Positions 1 through 9,146 of a DNA stretch of 64,000 bases are shown here, in pieces (position 1 is the stretch's first letter; each line of letters opens with the position of its first letter). Under the pieces are notes generated by a model. That model did not search any database. It was not told where the DNA came from and was given only the letters and a program-made list of their open reading frames with translations. The stretch spans positions 992,001 through 1,056,000 of the forward strand of contig NZ_CP024627.1 of the NCBI RefSeq assembly GCF_024449095.1. The letters are read 5' to 3'. The DNA comes from Vibrio coralliilyticus (GTDB lineage: Bacteria > Pseudomonadota > Gammaproteobacteria > Enterobacterales > Vibrionaceae). A program made the position numbers and the translations under genes.

Positions 1-1436
1 GCATGCGTATGCCTCTAGAAATTGTGCGCGCGATTCGCAAAGAAGTCGGGGAAGAATTTATCATCATCTTCCGTCTTTCTATGCTGGATTTGGTTGAAGA
101 AGGTAGCACCTTTGATGAAGTCATAATGCTGGCAAAGGAGCTAGAAAAAGCGGGGGTCACTATTATCAACACGGGCATCGGCTGGCATGAGGCAAGAATC
201 CCAACGATTGCCACTCAAGTGCCACGCGGTGCCTTCACATGGGTGACTGAAAAAGTGCGGCCACACGTCAATGTACCGATTGTCACCTGTAACCGTATCA
301 ATACGCCAGAAGAGGCGGAGCGCATTCTATCAGGTGGTCACGCTGATATGGTATCAATGGCGAGACCTTTCCTTGCTGACCCACATTTTGTTATCAAGGC
401 TGAAAATAAACAGTCACATTTAATTAATACCTGTATCGGCTGTAACCAAGCCTGTTTGGATAACGTCTTCAAAGGCAAGCGTGCTAGTTGCTTGGTCAAC
501 CCATTAGCGTGTCGTGAAGATGAACTGAAAATCATACCGACTGACAAGCCTAAGAATATTGCTGTAGTTGGAGCTGGGCCTGCTGGGCTTTCATGCGCTA
601 CAACGTTGGCCAAGCGTGGCCATCATGTCGATCTGTTTGAGCGTAATGACCGTATTGGCGGGCAGTTCCGCTTAGCAATGCAAATACCCGGTAAAGAAGA
701 ATTTCGCGAGACTATTCGTTACTTTGCCAATCAGATTGATGAAACTGGTGTGAAGCTGCATCTTGAAACGGATGCAAACTTTGACCTGTTAGCTGAGTAC
801 GATGAAGTGGTCATGGCATCTGGTGTCGAACCCCGTAAAGTCAAGATTGAGGGTGTTGACAACCAAGAGAAAGTAATTGATTACCAGACATTAATTAAAG
901 AGAAAACTTACGTTGGTGAGAAGGTCGCTATCGTCGGTGCGGGCGGTATTGGTGTGGATGTGGCTACCATGCTAACTGAGCCTGTGGGTCATAGTTTAGA
1001 TGACTGGCTGCATGAGTGGGGGATCGATAAAGAGATTGCTCATCCCGGTGGGCTGTATCCGTACCCTGAGTCTTTAAGTGAAAAAGAGGTTTGGGTTCTC
1101 CAGCGCCGTAAAGGAAAAGTGGGTAAAGGGCCAGGTAAAACAACGGGTTGGATTCACAAGCGTACGTTAGAAAAACGAGGCGTTAACTTAGTTGGCGGTG
1201 TCAGCTATGACAAGATCGATGAGAGAGGCCTACACATCAGTCACGATGGGAAATCCGAGTTACTTGAAGTAGATAAAGTCATTATCTGTGCGGGTCAGGA
1301 GTCGGTAAGACCCTTTGAAGACCAGTGGCAGCAGTTTGGCGACAAGCTTCATATCATAGGCGGTGCCGATCATGCGGGTGAGCTAGATGCTGTTCGTGCT
1401 ATTCGACAAGGTGTAGAGCTTGCTGCGAAGCTTTAA
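1..1436 (+). CDS. fadH: 2,4-dienoyl-CoA reductase (NADPH), 3' part, 5' end outside window
   Basis: Reduces 2,4-dienoyl-CoA intermediates during beta-oxidation of unsaturated fatty acids, using FMN, FAD and a 4Fe-4S cluster. About 477 of the family's usual ~670 residues are present. The end of an old-yellow-enzyme TIM barrel comes first. A cysteine cluster follows (CIGCNQAC, then a further Cys about 12 residues on), which fits the 4Fe-4S ligands. Next is a GAGPAGLS dinucleotide motif for FAD, then a second GAGGIG motif for NADPH. The reading frame is open at the left edge, so the methionines near position 3 are internal and not starts. It ends at TAA 1434-1436, just before a hairpin terminator. 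Confidence 0.95.
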   Translation, partial: MRMPLEIVRAIRKEVGEEFIIIFRLSMLDLVEEGSTFDEVIMLAKELEKAGVTIINTGIGWHEARIPTIATQVPRGAFTWVTEKVRPHVNVPIVTCNRINTPEEAERILSGGHADMVSMARPFLADPHFVIKAENKQSHLINTCIGCNQACLDNVFKGKRASCLVNPLACREDELKIIPTDKPKNIAVVGAGPAGLSCATTLAKRGHHVDLFERNDRIGGQFRLAMQIPGKEEFRETIRYFANQIDETGVKLHLETDANFDLLAEYDEVVMASGVEPRKVKIEGVDNQEKVIDYQTLIKEKTYVGEKVAIVGAGGIGVDVATMLTEPVGHSLDDWLHEWGIDKEIAHPGGLYPYPESLSEKEVWVLQRRKGKVGKGPGKTTGWIHKRTLEKRGVNLVGGVSYDKIDERGLHISHDGKSELLEVDKVIICAGQESVRPFEDQWQQFGDKLHIIGGADHAGELDAVRAIRQGVELAAKL

Positions 1437-1463
1437 GCAAGCTCTAATAAACGCTTAGATTAA

Positions 1464-1489
1464 AAAAGACCTCCAGTGGGAGGTCTTTT
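1464..1489. terminator. Bidirectional terminator between fadH and purU
   Basis: Perfect 11-bp inverted repeat (AAAAGACCTCC / GGAGGTCTTTT) with loop AGTG. The A/T flanks suit Rho-independent termination on both strands. It lies between the convergent fadH and purU. Confidence 0.85.
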
Positions 1490-1502
1490 AGCATTTGGAA
1501 GT

Positions 1503-2336
1503 TTAAAGAATCACCGTCTTGTTACCATAGACAAATACGTGGTCATTTATCACCTTATTGAGCGCTTTGCTCAATACATTCTTCTCAACATCTCGTCCTG
1601 CTTGTGCCATATCTTTCGCACTGAAGTTATGATCGACCGGAATCACGTCTTGCTTGATGATTGGCCCCTCATCTAGATCGTTCGTGACGAAGTGTGCTGT
1701 AGCACCAATGATCTTAACGCCGCGTTCATAAGCTTGTTGATAAGGTTTAGCGCCAATGAAAGCCGGTAAGAAACTATGGTGGATGTTAATAATCTTGTGG
1801 TGGTATTTTTCTACGAATGAAGGGGTTAGTACACGCATGTATTTTGCTAGTACGAGATAGTCAGCATCATATTGGTCGATCACTGCCAGCATCTTCTGTT
1901 CATGTTCTTCACGGTTTAGGCCTTCGTGAGATACATGATGATAGGGAATATCAAACTTTTCCGTCAGGCTTTGTAGTGTATCGTAGTTACCCACTACTGC
2001 AGCAATATCAACATCCAAACTACCATCATAGTTTTTCATCAGAATATCACCAATACAGTGTGCTTCTTTAGTCACGAGAATGACAATACGTTTGCGATTT
2101 GGGCCTATCAGCTTTCTTTTGGCCCCTTGTGGGAGGGCTTGATCAAGGTCGGCTAGAAAGGTTTGGTCATTGAAGTAACCTTCTAGCTCAGTACGCATGA
2201 AGAAGTGACCGCTGGTGTTATCGACGAATTCATTATTGTGGATGATGTTGAGCTGGTGCTTGTAACAGATATTGGTGATTTTAGAAATCAGTCCAGGCGC
2301 ATCCGTACAATGAGTAAGCAGTGTTTTCTTTTCCAT
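1503..2336 (-). CDS. purU: Formyltetrahydrofolate deformylase
   Basis: Hydrolyses 10-formyl-THF to THF and formate, balancing one-carbon pools and feeding formate to PurT. The 277-residue length is close to the ~280 typical of the family. An N-terminal ACT regulatory domain (LLTHCTDAPGLISKI, first ~80 residues) precedes a formyltransferase fold. That fold carries NIHHSFLPAF and a later HFVTNDLDEGPI, which hold the catalytic Asn-His-Asp set. The frame is open upstream to 2414. I prefer the ATG at 2336 because MEKKTLLTHC matches the family N terminus and a GGAAG ribosome site lies ~10 nt upstream. Confidence 0.95.
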   Translation of the reverse strand: MEKKTLLTHCTDAPGLISKITNICYKHQLNIIHNNEFVDNTSGHFFMRTELEGYFNDQTFLADLDQALPQGAKRKLIGPNRKRIVILVTKEAHCIGDILMKNYDGSLDVDIAAVVGNYDTLQSLTEKFDIPYHHVSHEGLNREEHEQKMLAVIDQYDADYLVLAKYMRVLTPSFVEKYHHKIINIHHSFLPAFIGAKPYQQAYERGVKIIGATAHFVTNDLDEGPIIKQDVIPVDHNFSAKDMAQAGRDVEKNVLSKALNKVINDHVFVYGNKTVIL

Positions 2337-2531
2337 TGGGTTAAAACTTCCGTGATTTATTTTTTTCGTATTCTGAATTTTTTGCAGGGCTTTGAACGGT
2401 GAAGCACTCCACAATATGACAGCTACAATTAAACTAATATCAAGATGGTTTCAACAATTAATCTAAGTTAACCGATTAGCTTGGCGAATTTGTTTGGAAA
2501 GTATCCGATTTGAGCCCAACAGGTGGTAATT

Positions 2532-2732
2532 ATGGATAAAGATCTACTAGCACGTAAGTTGTATTCTGAAAGAGTCAGTGCGTTACTGGGTGACCATGAC
2601 ATGAATGAAGAGCTTCTCAACGAAATGTGGGAAAACAAAGCGTCACCTAGTGAAGCGGCTCGAGCTATGATGGATGGTCAGAATGAGTTTTCTGGTCCAG
2701 CATGGCTATCACGATATCTCAACCGACGTTAA
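2532..2732 (+). CDS. Small conserved-looking protein of unknown function (66 aa)
   Basis: A 66-residue, mostly helical, charged protein (begins MDKDLLARKLYSER) with no signal peptide or membrane segment. I do not recognise a domain. The ATG at 2532 is chosen because AGGTGG sits 5 nt upstream. An in-frame GTG at 2523 overlaps that ribosome site. The gene stands alone between divergent purU and yoaA. The good ribosome site and ordinary codon use support a real gene, but its function is unknown. Confidence 0.7.
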   Translation: MDKDLLARKLYSERVSALLGDHDMNEELLNEMWENKASPSEAARAMMDGQNEFSGPAWLSRYLNRR

Positions 2733-2853
2733 CACTCTTCATTCATCAATACGATGGCTTATCGGCGCGGAGCAGATTTGCATTCGCGCCAAGTCTGTAA
2801 ACCTGCCATAATCTCCCGTTTATCACTTGTTTCACTCACATAGTTAGTCCTTG

Positions 2854-4779
2854 ATGATCTCAACAACTTTTTCCGCGGATGGTGCACTAGGCAAAGCGAT
2901 CCCGGGGTTTCAACCTAGACAAGCTCAGTTAGATATGGCTGAGTCTGTGGTTAAGGCGATTAAACATGACCAGCAAGTCGTCATCGAAGCAGGTACTGGT
3001 ACGGGAAAAACCTTTGCTTATTTAGTTCCTGCTCTTTTGAGTGGTAAAAAGACCATCATCAGTACGGGCTCGAAAAACTTGCAAGAGCAGTTGTTTCACC
3101 GCGATCTACCTTTGATGACCGACGCATTGGGGTTTTATGGTCAGGTGGCGCTGCTAAAAGGCCGAGCAAACTACTTGTGCTTAGATCGCCTTAGCCGTCA
3201 AATGGTAGAAAGCCATGGCCATCATGCCGATCCAACATTGCTTAGCCAGCTGATTAAAGTGCGTTCATGGGCGAGCGAGACCAAGAGTGGGGATTTAGGC
3301 GACTGTGACGAAATCGCTGAAGACAGCCCAGTGATCCCAACCATTACTTCAACCAACGACAATTGCTTAGGTAAAGAGTGCCCAAGTTATCAAGATTGCT
3401 TTGTTCTTAAGGCTCGCAAAAAAGCCATGGATGCTGATGTTGTGGTCGTCAACCATCATTTGTTTTTGGCCGATCTAGCGATCAAAGAAACGGGGTTTGG
3501 GGAGCTGATACCTGAAGCCGAAGTATTTATCTTTGATGAGGCTCACCAGCTACCTGATATTGCTAGCCAGTACTTTGGCCAATCTCTGTCCAGTCGCCAA
3601 ATACAGGAACTGTCCAAAGATATTGAAATTGGCTATCGCACCGAAGCGAAAGACATGCGCCAATTGCAAAAGATCAGTGAGAAATTACAGCAAAGTGCGA
3701 TGGATTTGCGAGTGGCGCTAGGTGAGCCTGGTTACCGTGGTAATTGGCGTGAAGCCATTCAGTCTCCCTCAATTTCAAGAGAGTTAGAGCGTTTACGCGA
3801 GTCCTTAGACTTTTGTCTCGAAGTACTCAAATTAGCATTAGGTCGCAGCCAACTGTTGGATACAGCTTATGAGCGAGCAAGTACGATTCAAGCGAGGCTA
3901 GAACGCATTTGCGAAGTCTCCATAACGGGGTACTCCTATTGGTACGATACTTCCCCACGTCACTTCAGCTTGCATATTACACCGCTTTCGGTATCGGATA
4001 AGTTTCGGGAACAGATCGAACTTAAGCAAGGGGCATGGATATTTACTTCTGCGACCTTGGGGGTAAAAGGGGATTTTGGTCACTTTACTTCTCGTCTAGG
4101 GCTAAAACCTGAGACGGAAATGTCATTGCCAAGTCCATTCGACTACCAAAGTCAGGCAAGGCTATGTGTTCCGCGTTACCTTCCGGAGCCGAATAGCCCG
4201 GGTATGGCGGATAAGCTCGTTCGCATGCTCAGTCCTTTGATTGAGCAGAATCAGGGGCGCTGTTTTTTCCTTTGTACCTCTCATAGCATGATGCGAGAGC
4301 TAGGTGAGAGATTCCGCGAATGCTTGAGTATTCCGGTGCTGATGCAAGGGGAAACCAGTAAACAAAAAACTCTGGCAGAGTTTATGGAGCTGGGTAATGC
4401 TTTGTTGGTGGCGACCGGAGCATTTTGGGAAGGGATTGATGTTAGAGGTGATACACTGAGCTGTGTTATTATCGACAAATTACCTTTCACTGCACCTGAT
4501 GACCCGTTGCTTAAGGCGCGGATAGAAGATTGCCAGCTTAAAGGTGGTGACCCTTTTTCTCAGGTCCAGATTCCGGATGCCGTGATTACCCTTAAACAAG
4601 GGGTCGGGCGGTTAATCCGAGATAAGAAAGACAAAGGTGCGCTGATCATTTGTGACAATCGATTAGTTACACGTGATTATGGTGGCGTTTTCTTGGCCAG
4701 CCTCCCACCGATTCCTCGAACACGGGATTTAGGTCTGGTACAGGATTTCCTTAAGCAAATTTCAGAAACAACCGAATAA
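2854..4779 (+). CDS. yoaA: DinG-family ATP-dependent DNA helicase YoaA
   Basis: An XPD/DinG-type superfamily 2 helicase. In E. coli, YoaA works with the HolC (chi) subunit to help repair stalled or damaged replication forks. Of ~641 residues, Walker A is EAGTGTGKTF near residue 50 and the DEAH box is IFDEAHQLPD near 225. Cysteines in NYLCL, NDNCLGKECPSYQDC fit the family's 4Fe-4S site. Motif VI is QGVGRLIRD near 590. The start is either ATG 2854 or the adjoining TTG 2851; neither has a strong ribosome site. tsaB follows after 12 bp, so co-transcription is likely. Confidence 0.94.
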   Translation: MISTTFSADGALGKAIPGFQPRQAQLDMAESVVKAIKHDQQVVIEAGTGTGKTFAYLVPALLSGKKTIISTGSKNLQEQLFHRDLPLMTDALGFYGQVALLKGRANYLCLDRLSRQMVESHGHHADPTLLSQLIKVRSWASETKSGDLGDCDEIAEDSPVIPTITSTNDNCLGKECPSYQDCFVLKARKKAMDADVVVVNHHLFLADLAIKETGFGELIPEAEVFIFDEAHQLPDIASQYFGQSLSSRQIQELSKDIEIGYRTEAKDMRQLQKISEKLQQSAMDLRVALGEPGYRGNWREAIQSPSISRELERLRESLDFCLEVLKLALGRSQLLDTAYERASTIQARLERICEVSITGYSYWYDTSPRHFSLHITPLSVSDKFREQIELKQGAWIFTSATLGVKGDFGHFTSRLGLKPETEMSLPSPFDYQSQARLCVPRYLPEPNSPGMADKLVRMLSPLIEQNQGRCFFLCTSHSMMRELGERFRECLSIPVLMQGETSKQKTLAEFMELGNALLVATGAFWEGIDVRGDTLSCVIIDKLPFTAPDDPLLKARIEDCQLKGGDPFSQVQIPDAVITLKQGVGRLIRDKKDKGALIICDNRLVTRDYGGVFLASLPPIPRTRDLGLVQDFLKQISETTE

Positions 4780-4791
4780 TCAGAGAATTCA

Positions 4792-5493
4792 ATGAGCGCA
4801 AAAATTCTTGCCTTAGACACATCAACAGAGAACTGTTCTGTTGCATTGCTAGTTAACGATCAGATCTATGTTCGCAGTGAAGTTGCACCGCGAGACCACA
4901 CTAAGAAAATCCTCCCTATGGTAGATGAAGTGTTAAACGAAGCCGGGATCACTCTGGCAGAGCTCGATGCTCTTGCGTTTGGTCGTGGCCCAGGCAGCTT
5001 TACAGGTGTACGCATTGGCATCGGTATTGCACAAGGTTTAGCATTTGGGGCTGACCTGCCTATGATTGGGATTTCAACATTGCAAGCAATGGCTCAAGGT
5101 AGCTACCGTAAACATGGCGTAAGTCATGTAGCGTGTGCGATTGACGCGCGAATGAGCGAAGTCTATTGGGGGCGTTTTTCGCGTCAAGAAGATGGCACTT
5201 GGACTGCTGTTGATGCCGAATGTGTTATTCCACCAGCGGTTTTGGCTGAAAATAGTCAAAGTGACGAGCAACGCTGGCTGACTGCAGGAACCGGTTGGGA
5301 AGCGTATCAGGAAGTGCTAGCTGAGCTGAAATTTGAAGTCGCGGCGGGAGAAGTGCTTTTCCCTGATGCGGAAGATATCGTCGCACTAGCGAAATTCGAA
5401 TTGGAACGTGGCAACACCGTGACGGTAGAGGATGCAAGTCCTGTGTATCTTCGTGATACCGTAGCATGGAAGAAATTGCCAGGCAGAGAATAA
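4792..5493 (+). CDS. tsaB: tRNA threonylcarbamoyladenosine biosynthesis protein TsaB
   Basis: Non-catalytic partner of TsaD in the TsaB-TsaD-TsaE complex, which makes t6A37 in ANN-decoding tRNAs. The 233 residues match E. coli length (231). The ASKHA-type phosphate motif [15 protein letters not shown] is at the N terminus. [13 protein letters not shown], near residue 65, is diagnostic of the family. It starts 12 bp after yoaA, the order also found in enterobacteria. Confidence 0.95.
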   Translation: MSAKILALDTSTENCSVALLVNDQIYVRSEVAPRDHTKKILPMVDEVLNEAGITLAELDALAFGRGPGSFTGVRIGIGIAQGLAFGADLPMIGISTLQAMAQGSYRKHGVSHVACAIDARMSEVYWGRFSRQEDGTWTAVDAECVIPPAVLAENSQSDEQRWLTAGTGWEAYQEVLAELKFEVAAGEVLFPDAEDIVALAKFELERGNTVTVEDASPVYLRDTVAWKKLPGRE

Positions 5494-5513
5494 GGTGTAA
5501 TTAGACGGATAGT

Positions 5514-5816
5514 ATGGTTTCGATTAATGGATTGCCTCCTTCGGTTCCGGGACCGAATAAGGCCAATAAAACCGGAAAAAAAGATGAGACGAGAAAGTCT
5601 CAGAATAAGCCGTCTGTTGGTCAGCCATCTAAAGTCGCCAACGCGGTGGCGCACTCTATTCGTCATGTCAATGAAGCAGACATCCATAAAGCTCAAGTGC
5701 AATACGACTTGCCTGAAGGGCAGGGCCGCAAAGCGATGGAAGAGTATATGAATGTCATGAATCAGTCTAAGCGTGATGAACTATCACAGCTGTTAGGTGT
5801 CGATATTTATATATAA
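5514..5816 (+). CDS. Small hydrophilic protein of unknown function (100 aa)
   Basis: One hundred residues with a disordered-looking, Pro/Lys/Asn-rich N-terminal half (VSINGLPPSVPGPNKANK). The C-terminal half looks more ordered and helical (GRKAMEEYMNVMNQSKRDELSQLLGVDIYI). There is no signal peptide, membrane segment or recognised domain. It begins 20 bp after tsaB and ends 19 bp before the Slp lipoprotein gene, so it probably belongs to the same transcript. Start ATG 5514 has only a weak upstream purine stretch. The translation is convincing, but I cannot assign a function. Confidence 0.7.
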   Translation: MVSINGLPPSVPGPNKANKTGKKDETRKSQNKPSVGQPSKVANAVAHSIRHVNEADIHKAQVQYDLPEGQGRKAMEEYMNVMNQSKRDELSQLLGVDIYI

Positions 5817-5835
5817 TTCTTTACGGTAAGTCCTT

Positions 5836-6393
5836 ATGTTGCCACGTGTTTTTAAACTTGTTTCTGTAGCTAGTGTGCTTGTTGCTCTCACCGCGTGTAG
5901 TACACTTCCAGAAAATCTCGCGTCAAATAACCCCGATCTACAAACGGATTACTCCGGCTGGCAAGCTTCAGCAGCAAAAAAGCAAGAGTTGCGATTGGGT
6001 GGTGTGATTGCCAGTGTGACTAACCTGAAAGACAAGACGCGAGTGGAAGTCGTTAATTTACCCATCAGTTCCAATGGTAAGCCTGATATTGACCAAGAAC
6101 CTCAAGGCCGATTCGTAGGCTATATCGACGGCTTCGCCGACCCTGTGACTCTTTCTCAAGGTCGATTGATTACTTTGCTCGGTGATAGCAATGGCACTGA
6201 AGCTGCCAAAGTGGGTGAGTATAGCTACGATTTTCCTGTCATGAATATCAAGAGTTATCATCTGTGGCGAATTGAAGAGCGTGTAATTGTGCACGATGAT
6301 TTTGGACCCTCAAGGTACCCTTGCCGAAGTTTGTATTGTCGTGACCTCACCCGAGGAACCAGACAGGGCAAAGTGATCCAAGAAGTCAAATGA
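5836..6393 (+). CDS. slp: Slp-family outer membrane lipoprotein
   Basis: A 185-residue lipoprotein. A lipoprotein signal peptide ends in the lipobox LTAC, with Cys at ~residue 21. The mature part resembles the Slp/YeaY family (GGVIASVTNLKDKTRVEVVNLP, then GRFVGYIDGFADP and PVMNIKSYHLWR). Slp is a starvation- and stationary-phase-induced outer membrane lipoprotein in E. coli, and its molecular function is unclear. The stop overlaps the next gene's start by 4 bp (ATGA), implying translational coupling. Confidence 0.88.
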   Translation: MLPRVFKLVSVASVLVALTACSTLPENLASNNPDLQTDYSGWQASAAKKQELRLGGVIASVTNLKDKTRVEVVNLPISSNGKPDIDQEPQGRFVGYIDGFADPVTLSQGRLITLLGDSNGTEAAKVGEYSYDFPVMNIKSYHLWRIEERVIVHDDFGPSRYPCRSLYCRDLTRGTRQGKVIQEVK

Positions 6394-7247
6394 CCCTAAG
6401 AGACACTCGTTACCCACTAGCTGACGGTCATCTAGCCGCTATCGAATACGGTTATAGCCAAACAGCAGACTGCTCTATCGTTTTCCTTCACGGTTGGTTG
6501 GATAACGCCGCCAGTTTTCAATCTGTAATGAAGGCGTTGCACCAGTCAGCGCCTTTCTTACATCTTTGTGCTATCGATTTACCCGGTCATGGTCACTCTA
6601 GCCATAAGTCAGGTAGCAATTTTTACCCATTTCATGATTATATTGACGATGTTTACCAGTTTTTGGCTAAGTTATCGCCAAACAGGTTAGTGTTGGTTGG
6701 TCATTCACTTGGTGCTTTGATTGCAAGTTGCTATAGTGCCGCCTTTCCTGAACAAATCAGTGGATTAGTTCAGATAGAAGGGCGTGGGCCTCTGGCGGAA
6801 GAAGAAAGTAAAACCGTCTCTCGCTTAAGAGAAGGTGTTTTGAGCCGACAGAGAATACGCAATAAACCGACTAGAGCATTTGATTCCGATACCACCGCTA
6901 TCGATGTCAGGGCCAAGATTAATCAAATCTCTCCTGAACTTATTAGCCCTGTTGTCAAAAGAGCACTGGCAAGGACTGATGATGGCTGGGTATGGCGTCA
7001 TGATGAAAAATTACAAAGCCAATCTTTGTATCGAATGTCTTTTGAGCACGCGCAATCCGTTTGCCAACAGATAGTTTGCCCCCAGATCATTGTCCTGGGT
7101 GAACAAGGTTTTCCCCACTTGCAGAAACCAACAAATGATGCCTCGATGAATACCGATGTTGTCACGGTACCTGGTGGACATCACTGCCATCTACAAGTCC
7201 CTTCTAGAGTATCTAACCTAATTTTTGGCTTAGTTAACAAAATTTAA
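6390..7247 (+). CDS. Alpha/beta-hydrolase fold protein
   Basis: A 285-residue alpha/beta hydrolase. FLHGWLDNA near residue 33 supplies the oxyanion-hole HG motif. The nucleophile elbow is VGHSLGAL near 108 (Ser in GxSxG). PGGHHCHLQ near the C terminus carries the catalytic His. The nearest broad type is the RutD/haloperoxidase-like or MhpC-like esterase group, and the substrate cannot be read from sequence. It overlaps slp by 4 bp and precedes fadD, so a lipid or acyl-ester substrate is possible but only inferred. Confidence 0.85.
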   Translation: MTLRDTRYPLADGHLAAIEYGYSQTADCSIVFLHGWLDNAASFQSVMKALHQSAPFLHLCAIDLPGHGHSSHKSGSNFYPFHDYIDDVYQFLAKLSPNRLVLVGHSLGALIASCYSAAFPEQISGLVQIEGRGPLAEEESKTVSRLREGVLSRQRIRNKPTRAFDSDTTAIDVRAKINQISPELISPVVKRALARTDDGWVWRHDEKLQSQSLYRMSFEHAQSVCQQIVCPQIIVLGEQGFPHLQKPTNDASMNTDVVTVPGGHHCHLQVPSRVSNLIFGLVNKI

Positions 7248-7248
7248 A

Positions 7249-7281
7249 CAAGTGTTTGAGTCTTTCGTGCTCAAGCACTTG
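7249..7281 (+). repeat. Inverted repeat after the hydrolase gene, upstream of fadD
   Basis: CAAGTGTTTGAG (7249-7260) and CTCAAGCACTTG (7270-7281) form a 12-bp stem with one G-T position and a 9-nt loop, starting 2 nt after the hydrolase stop. No T-run follows, so it is either a weak terminator or processing hairpin, or an operator in the fadD leader. Confidence 0.4.
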
Positions 7282-7358
7282 GCCTGTGTTGTAATGGTCG
7301 TCAATAAAAAACACGGCGTTTCGTCGACAACAGCCAGCTTATTTCGAGGAGTATTACC

Positions 7359-9047
7359 GTGGATAAACCTTGGTTATCACGTTATCCGAGCGATGTGCCA
7401 GAACACATCAACCCAGATCAATATCCGTCATTGGTGGAAATGTTTGAGCAGTCAGTACAAAAATTTGCTGATCAGCCTGCCTTTATGAATATGGGCTCGG
7501 TTATGACGTTCCGTAAACTAGAGGAACGTAGTCGTGCTTTCGCTGCTTATCTGCAAAATGAACTGAAATTGCAAAAAGGTGACCGTGTTGCTTTGATGAT
7601 GCCAAACTTACTGCAATATCCAGTTGCACTGTTTGGTGTTCTGCGTGCAGGGCTTATTGCTGTTAATGTGAACCCTCTTTACACCCCACGTGAACTTGAA
7701 CATCAGCTCAACGATTCTGGCGCCAAAGCGATCGTGATTGTCTCTAACTTTGCTAATACCTTAGAGCAAGTTGTCGAAAACACCCCTGTGAAACATGTAG
7801 TGCTGACTAGCCTTGGTCAGATGCTTCCACGTGCGAAAGGGACGATTGTCGATTTTGTTGTAAAGTACGTTAAAGGTATGGTGCCTAAGTATGATTTACC
7901 AGGTGCAATCTCCATGCGTAAGGCTCTTCATAAAGGTCGACGCTTGCAATACGTTAAGCCTTTTATGTCCGGGGATGATATTGCTTTTCTTCAGTACACC
8001 GGTGGGACAACAGGGGTCGCGAAAGGGGCAATTCTGACTCATAGCAATATGATTGCTAATATCATGCAAGCAAAAGGTATGTATGGGCCAGTTCTCAAAG
8101 AAGGTCGAGAAGTGGTTGTAACCGCTCTACCGCTTTATCATGTTTTTGCTCTCACGGTGAATTGCTTATTGTTCCTTGAGCTTGGCGGGCGCAATTTGTT
8201 GATCACCAACCCTAGAGATATTCCTGGTTTTGTCAAAGAGCTTCAAAAGTGTCCATTCACTGCGATCACAGGCGTAAACACTCTTTTCAATGCTTTGGTC
8301 AATAATGAAGACTTCCATGAACTCGACTTCAGTAATCTCAAATTGGCGGTAGGCGGCGGTATGGCCGTTCAGCGAGCTGTTGCTGAACAATGGAAGAAGA
8401 CCACGGGTGTCCATCTGTTAGAAGGTTATGGACTGACCGAGTGCTCTCCATTGGTGACAGTTAACCCTTATGATCTGACAGAGTATACGGGCGCAATTGG
8501 TTTGCCAGTCCCTTCTACTGAAGTACGTATTGTTAATGACGAAGGTAACCCAGTGCCAAATACGGAAGTAGGTGAGCTACAAGTTCGCGGGCCACAGGTG
8601 ATGCAAGGTTACTGGCAAAGACCGGAAGCCAGCAAAGAGGTGATCAATGGTGAAGGCTGGCTGTCTACTGGTGACATTGTTAAATTTGACGATGAAGGTC
8701 TTATCCATATTGTAGATCGCAAAAAGGATATGATTCTAGTCTCGGGCTTTAATGTCTATCCGAACGAGATTGAAGATGTGGTTGCACTGCACGGTAAAGT
8801 TCTGGAAGTTGCCGCGATTGGTCAGCCACATGAAGTATCAGGAGAACTGGTTAAAATCTATGTGGTTAAGCGTGATCCAAGCCTGACAAAAGATGAGATC
8901 ATTGCTCACTGCCGCCAGCATCTAACGGGTTATAAAGTACCTAAGTTGGTTGAATTCAAAGATGAGCTGCCGAAAACCAACGTGGGTAAAATATTGCGTC
9001 GTGTTCTTCGTGAAGAGAATGATGCAAACCTAGCGAAGGCCAGCTAA
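7359..9047 (+). CDS. fadD: Long-chain fatty acid-CoA ligase
   Basis: Activates imported long-chain fatty acids to acyl-CoA via an acyl-AMP intermediate at the inner membrane, feeding beta-oxidation. The 562 residues match E. coli FadD (561). The AMP-binding signature is [12 protein letters not shown] near residue 215, with GYGLTECSP near 365 and [22 protein letters not shown] near 440. The C-terminal catalytic lysine lies in [11 protein letters not shown]. The GTG start at 7359 is set by GAGGAG 7 nt upstream; the frame opens immediately before the conserved DKPWL start. A terminator follows. Confidence 0.96.
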   Translation: MDKPWLSRYPSDVPEHINPDQYPSLVEMFEQSVQKFADQPAFMNMGSVMTFRKLEERSRAFAAYLQNELKLQKGDRVALMMPNLLQYPVALFGVLRAGLIAVNVNPLYTPRELEHQLNDSGAKAIVIVSNFANTLEQVVENTPVKHVVLTSLGQMLPRAKGTIVDFVVKYVKGMVPKYDLPGAISMRKALHKGRRLQYVKPFMSGDDIAFLQYTGGTTGVAKGAILTHSNMIANIMQAKGMYGPVLKEGREVVVTALPLYHVFALTVNCLLFLELGGRNLLITNPRDIPGFVKELQKCPFTAITGVNTLFNALVNNEDFHELDFSNLKLAVGGGMAVQRAVAEQWKKTTGVHLLEGYGLTECSPLVTVNPYDLTEYTGAIGLPVPSTEVRIVNDEGNPVPNTEVGELQVRGPQVMQGYWQRPEASKEVINGEGWLSTGDIVKFDDEGLIHIVDRKKDMILVSGFNVYPNEIEDVVALHGKVLEVAAIGQPHEVSGELVKIYVVKRDPSLTKDEIIAHCRQHLTGYKVPKLVEFKDELPKTNVGKILRRVLREENDANLAKAS

Positions 9048-9083
9048 AGTTAAAAATAAGCAGAACCAAGTGTTTAGTGTTAA

Positions 9084-9109
9084 AATGCCGACTAATACCA
9101 GTCGGCATT
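9084..9109 (+). terminator. Rho-independent terminator after fadD
   Basis: AATGCCGACT / AGTCGGCATT 10-bp stem with 6-nt loop, followed by TTTTATTTG. It lies 37 bp after the fadD stop. Confidence 0.88.
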
Positions 9110-9146
9110 TTTATTTGCAGGCCCCATTAGTCACAGTGAGAACTTT

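Noticed and set aside
2337..2414. N-terminal extension of purU by 26 residues
   Set aside because: PurU proteins start at the ACT domain (MEKKTLLTHC here), and GGAAG lies at the right distance from ATG 2336.
7248..7350. FadR operator before fadD
   Set aside because: Only a loose TGGTCGTC half-like stretch is present; it does not match the palindromic FadR consensus well enough.
7252..7488. Open frame overlapping the fadD start
   Set aside because: It overlaps the first ~130 bp of fadD, has no ribosome site and no protein-like features.
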